From NCBI GenBank assembly GCA_023405815.1, contig JAEXXM010000027.1, positions 1 through 32,557 on the forward strand: a DNA stretch of 32,557 nt, in the 5' to 3' direction. The stretch is from Pseudomonadota bacterium. GTDB lineage: Bacteria; Pseudomonadota; Alphaproteobacteria; Rhizobiales; Hyphomicrobiaceae. The translations under genes and the position numbers were made by a program. Below are positions 32,301 through 32,557 of the stretch, piece after piece; position 1 is the first letter of the stretch; each line of letters starts with the position of its first letter. The notes under the pieces were generated by a model. It had not been told where the DNA came from. It searched no databases and was given only the letters and a program-made list of their open reading frames with translations.

Positions 32301-32557
32301 GTTGAAATAGGCGAGCCCAAAGTGCAGGCCCCATGGCGTCAGCCCGTCGAAGAACGTCATGACCAGGTCGAGCGCATCGTCACGGTCGTCACGGTCGCGC
32401 AGCGCGGCAAGAGCCGCGCACGAGTAGAACCAGTTCGACCCGATGGCGTAGTCGCGCACGACGTCCAGTGCGACGTGTCTGTCCGCGAGCAGCGCCCGTG
32501 CCTCGACGAACAGCGGATGCGCTTCCAGCTCGCGGGCCGTCAAAGAGGTGTTGATCT
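29397..32557 (-). CDS. ClpB-like AAA+ ATPase with C-terminal release-factor-like region (N-terminus at window edge)
   Basis: The frame is open to the window edge; an in-frame TTG at 32543 is possible, but the true start is probably just outside. Numbering is from that TTG (1048 residues). Residues 1-200 form an unrecognised alpha-rich N-domain. AAA 1 has Walker A GEVRVGKT (217-224) but a poor Walker B (WYIPDI, Asp282). AAA 2 is ClpB-type: GPTGTGKTE (487-495), VVLLDEFEKAH (Asp556-Glu557), ILTSNLGA and GARPLKRAI; the aromatic GYVG pore loop is replaced. Residues about 790-1048 look like RF2 (FWNDPQRY, MYRGWADRR, LVRDLATGWRSGRLDAVLSG) without GGQ or SPF. Role unknown; ribosome-linked remodelling is an inference. 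Confidence 0.85.
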   Translation of the reverse strand, partial: INTSLTARELEAHPLFVEARALLADRHVALDVVRDYAIGSNWFYSCAALAALRDRDDRDDALDLVMTFFDGLTPWGLHFGLAYFNSVSSRPPMGAPLLSARGYWPDNIFVATALREYLDGRGKLGDTPDFGPGLAGVSQETCDTIKLVLARVHHPLAKELADELDRARRASIDRAFLTSFGRFWHSDTSDALVEPDYWKDALVACEKNVTGAHPRSLMASGEVRVGKTSFLRLLARRLGHHGWSVFEAGGADLMAGQQWFGQLEGRIQRAIEELNSSKRVIWYIPDIMQIALSGTHQGQAASILDQILPAISSGRLIVWTEASAAGTARLVRLRPALRGIFEVARLEPMDVAETEQLAREVARDIASINGARIAPAAVDAAIASARQYLTASSLPGAALDLLKLSVKRKGKGSGTSIDEADIIETLAQQTGLPASILDSHQRVDLSAVRRYFTERVMGQDEAVSAIVDRIAMLKAGLNDPGKPIGVFLFAGPTGTGKTELAKTLAEFLFGSADRMIRLDMSEFQTPDSTMKILGAGDTSMPADSLITLVRKQPFSVVLLDEFEKAHPNVWDLFLQVFDDGRLTDQVGQVADFRHCIIILTSNLGATSHRTSRLGFSPGEDAYTSEQVMRTIGQTFRPEFQNRLDKVIVFLPLSRELMGSILKKELARVLDRRGLKDREWAVEWEASAIDFLLEKGFSPEMGARPLKRAIDQYLIAPLAATIVEQRFPEGDQFVFVRSDGRAIQAEFVDPDADGETDAVTAPDGEPPLLAEMILSPQGSEAEHAALAAELERIDGVLSSAEWERRKLELSVPMQEARFWNDPQRYVTLSRLALMDRIRSATETAHALKARLDKGTERAGRASRELISRLALQLHLVGEGLRDAEDTAAVEVVLAIEPAFERPGEEAGSVAWCRRLADMYRGWADRRRMQISEVAVGAGSMALPYITVSGFGAERALIREAGLHVLEFEDEGNQVRATARVRVAPAPLEELPKQQLKAALETALAAAGRGSNVVRRYRDGASPLVRDLATGWRSGRLDAVLSGDFDLIAVGRPS

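Overview
The window looks like chromosomal DNA of a GC-rich alphaproteobacterium, most probably in the Hyphomicrobiales (Rhizobiales). The best evidence is the sciP / fliJ / ctrA block, which carries the alphaproteobacterial cell-cycle regulator CtrA and its small inhibitor SciP. A bacterial phosphatidylethanolamine N-methyltransferase-like gene, a DUF2165 protein and TPPNC-type Cys-rich repeats agree with this. The genus cannot be fixed from the sequence. No rRNA, CRISPR array, phage or IS transposase gene was seen.

Layout. 1-2870: a partial fumarylacetoacetate-hydrolase-family gene (minus) diverges from a three-gene run (small secreted protein, GlsB/YeaQ-type membrane protein, VOC/glyoxalase-fold protein); a membrane-anchored hypothetical follows on the minus strand. 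3055-7424: an acyltransferase-3 membrane enzyme whose 3' end abuts a leftover short-chain-dehydrogenase C-terminus, a CHASE4-GGDEF-EAL cyclic-di-GMP enzyme, and a frameshifted TorF-family porin. 7587-11831: a 1414-residue secreted modular protein (propeller-like region, four DUF11-like domains, three kinds of Cys-rich tandem repeat). 11902-14012: tRNA-Met, a pmtA-like methyltransferase and mnmA. 14311-17098: sciP, a putative lipoprotein, fliJ and ctrA, with CtrA-box-like and GANTC sites upstream of sciP and ctrA. 17248-20767: a GT10 fucosyltransferase-like gene, an APC permease and rmlD, whose catalytic Tyr position is Phe. 20787-20953: two MITE-like palindromes. 20950-25450: a PQQ-repeat protein and DUF2165 pair, an MBL-fold hydrolase, a BIME-like repeat, two small secreted proteins, tRNA-Ser and an MFS transporter. 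25472-29257: a secreted orthocaspase, a 62-residue protein and a PAS-PAS-GGDEF-EAL protein with a degenerate EAL active site. 29397-32557: a ClpB-like AAA+ protein with a C-terminal release-factor-like region, open at the window edge.

How the genes fit together. Two c-di-GMP enzymes, ctrA, sciP and fliJ give the window a cell-cycle, motility and surface-transition flavour. rmlD, the GT10 enzyme and the acyltransferase point to cell-surface polysaccharide. The most unusual object is the AAA+/release-factor-like fusion at the right end. By eye its C-terminal region follows RF2 (a WNDP-type segment, a MYxxWA segment, a terminal DLxTG...AVLxGDxD segment) but has no GGQ catalytic domain and no SPF codon-reading motif. 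Its ClpB-type second ATPase domain is intact apart from the usual aromatic GYVG pore loop, and the first has a degenerate Walker B.

Limits: all homology calls are by motif recognition without database searches. The 290 bases at 23697-23986 and the 287 bases at 4099-4385 hold no gene that could be recognised.
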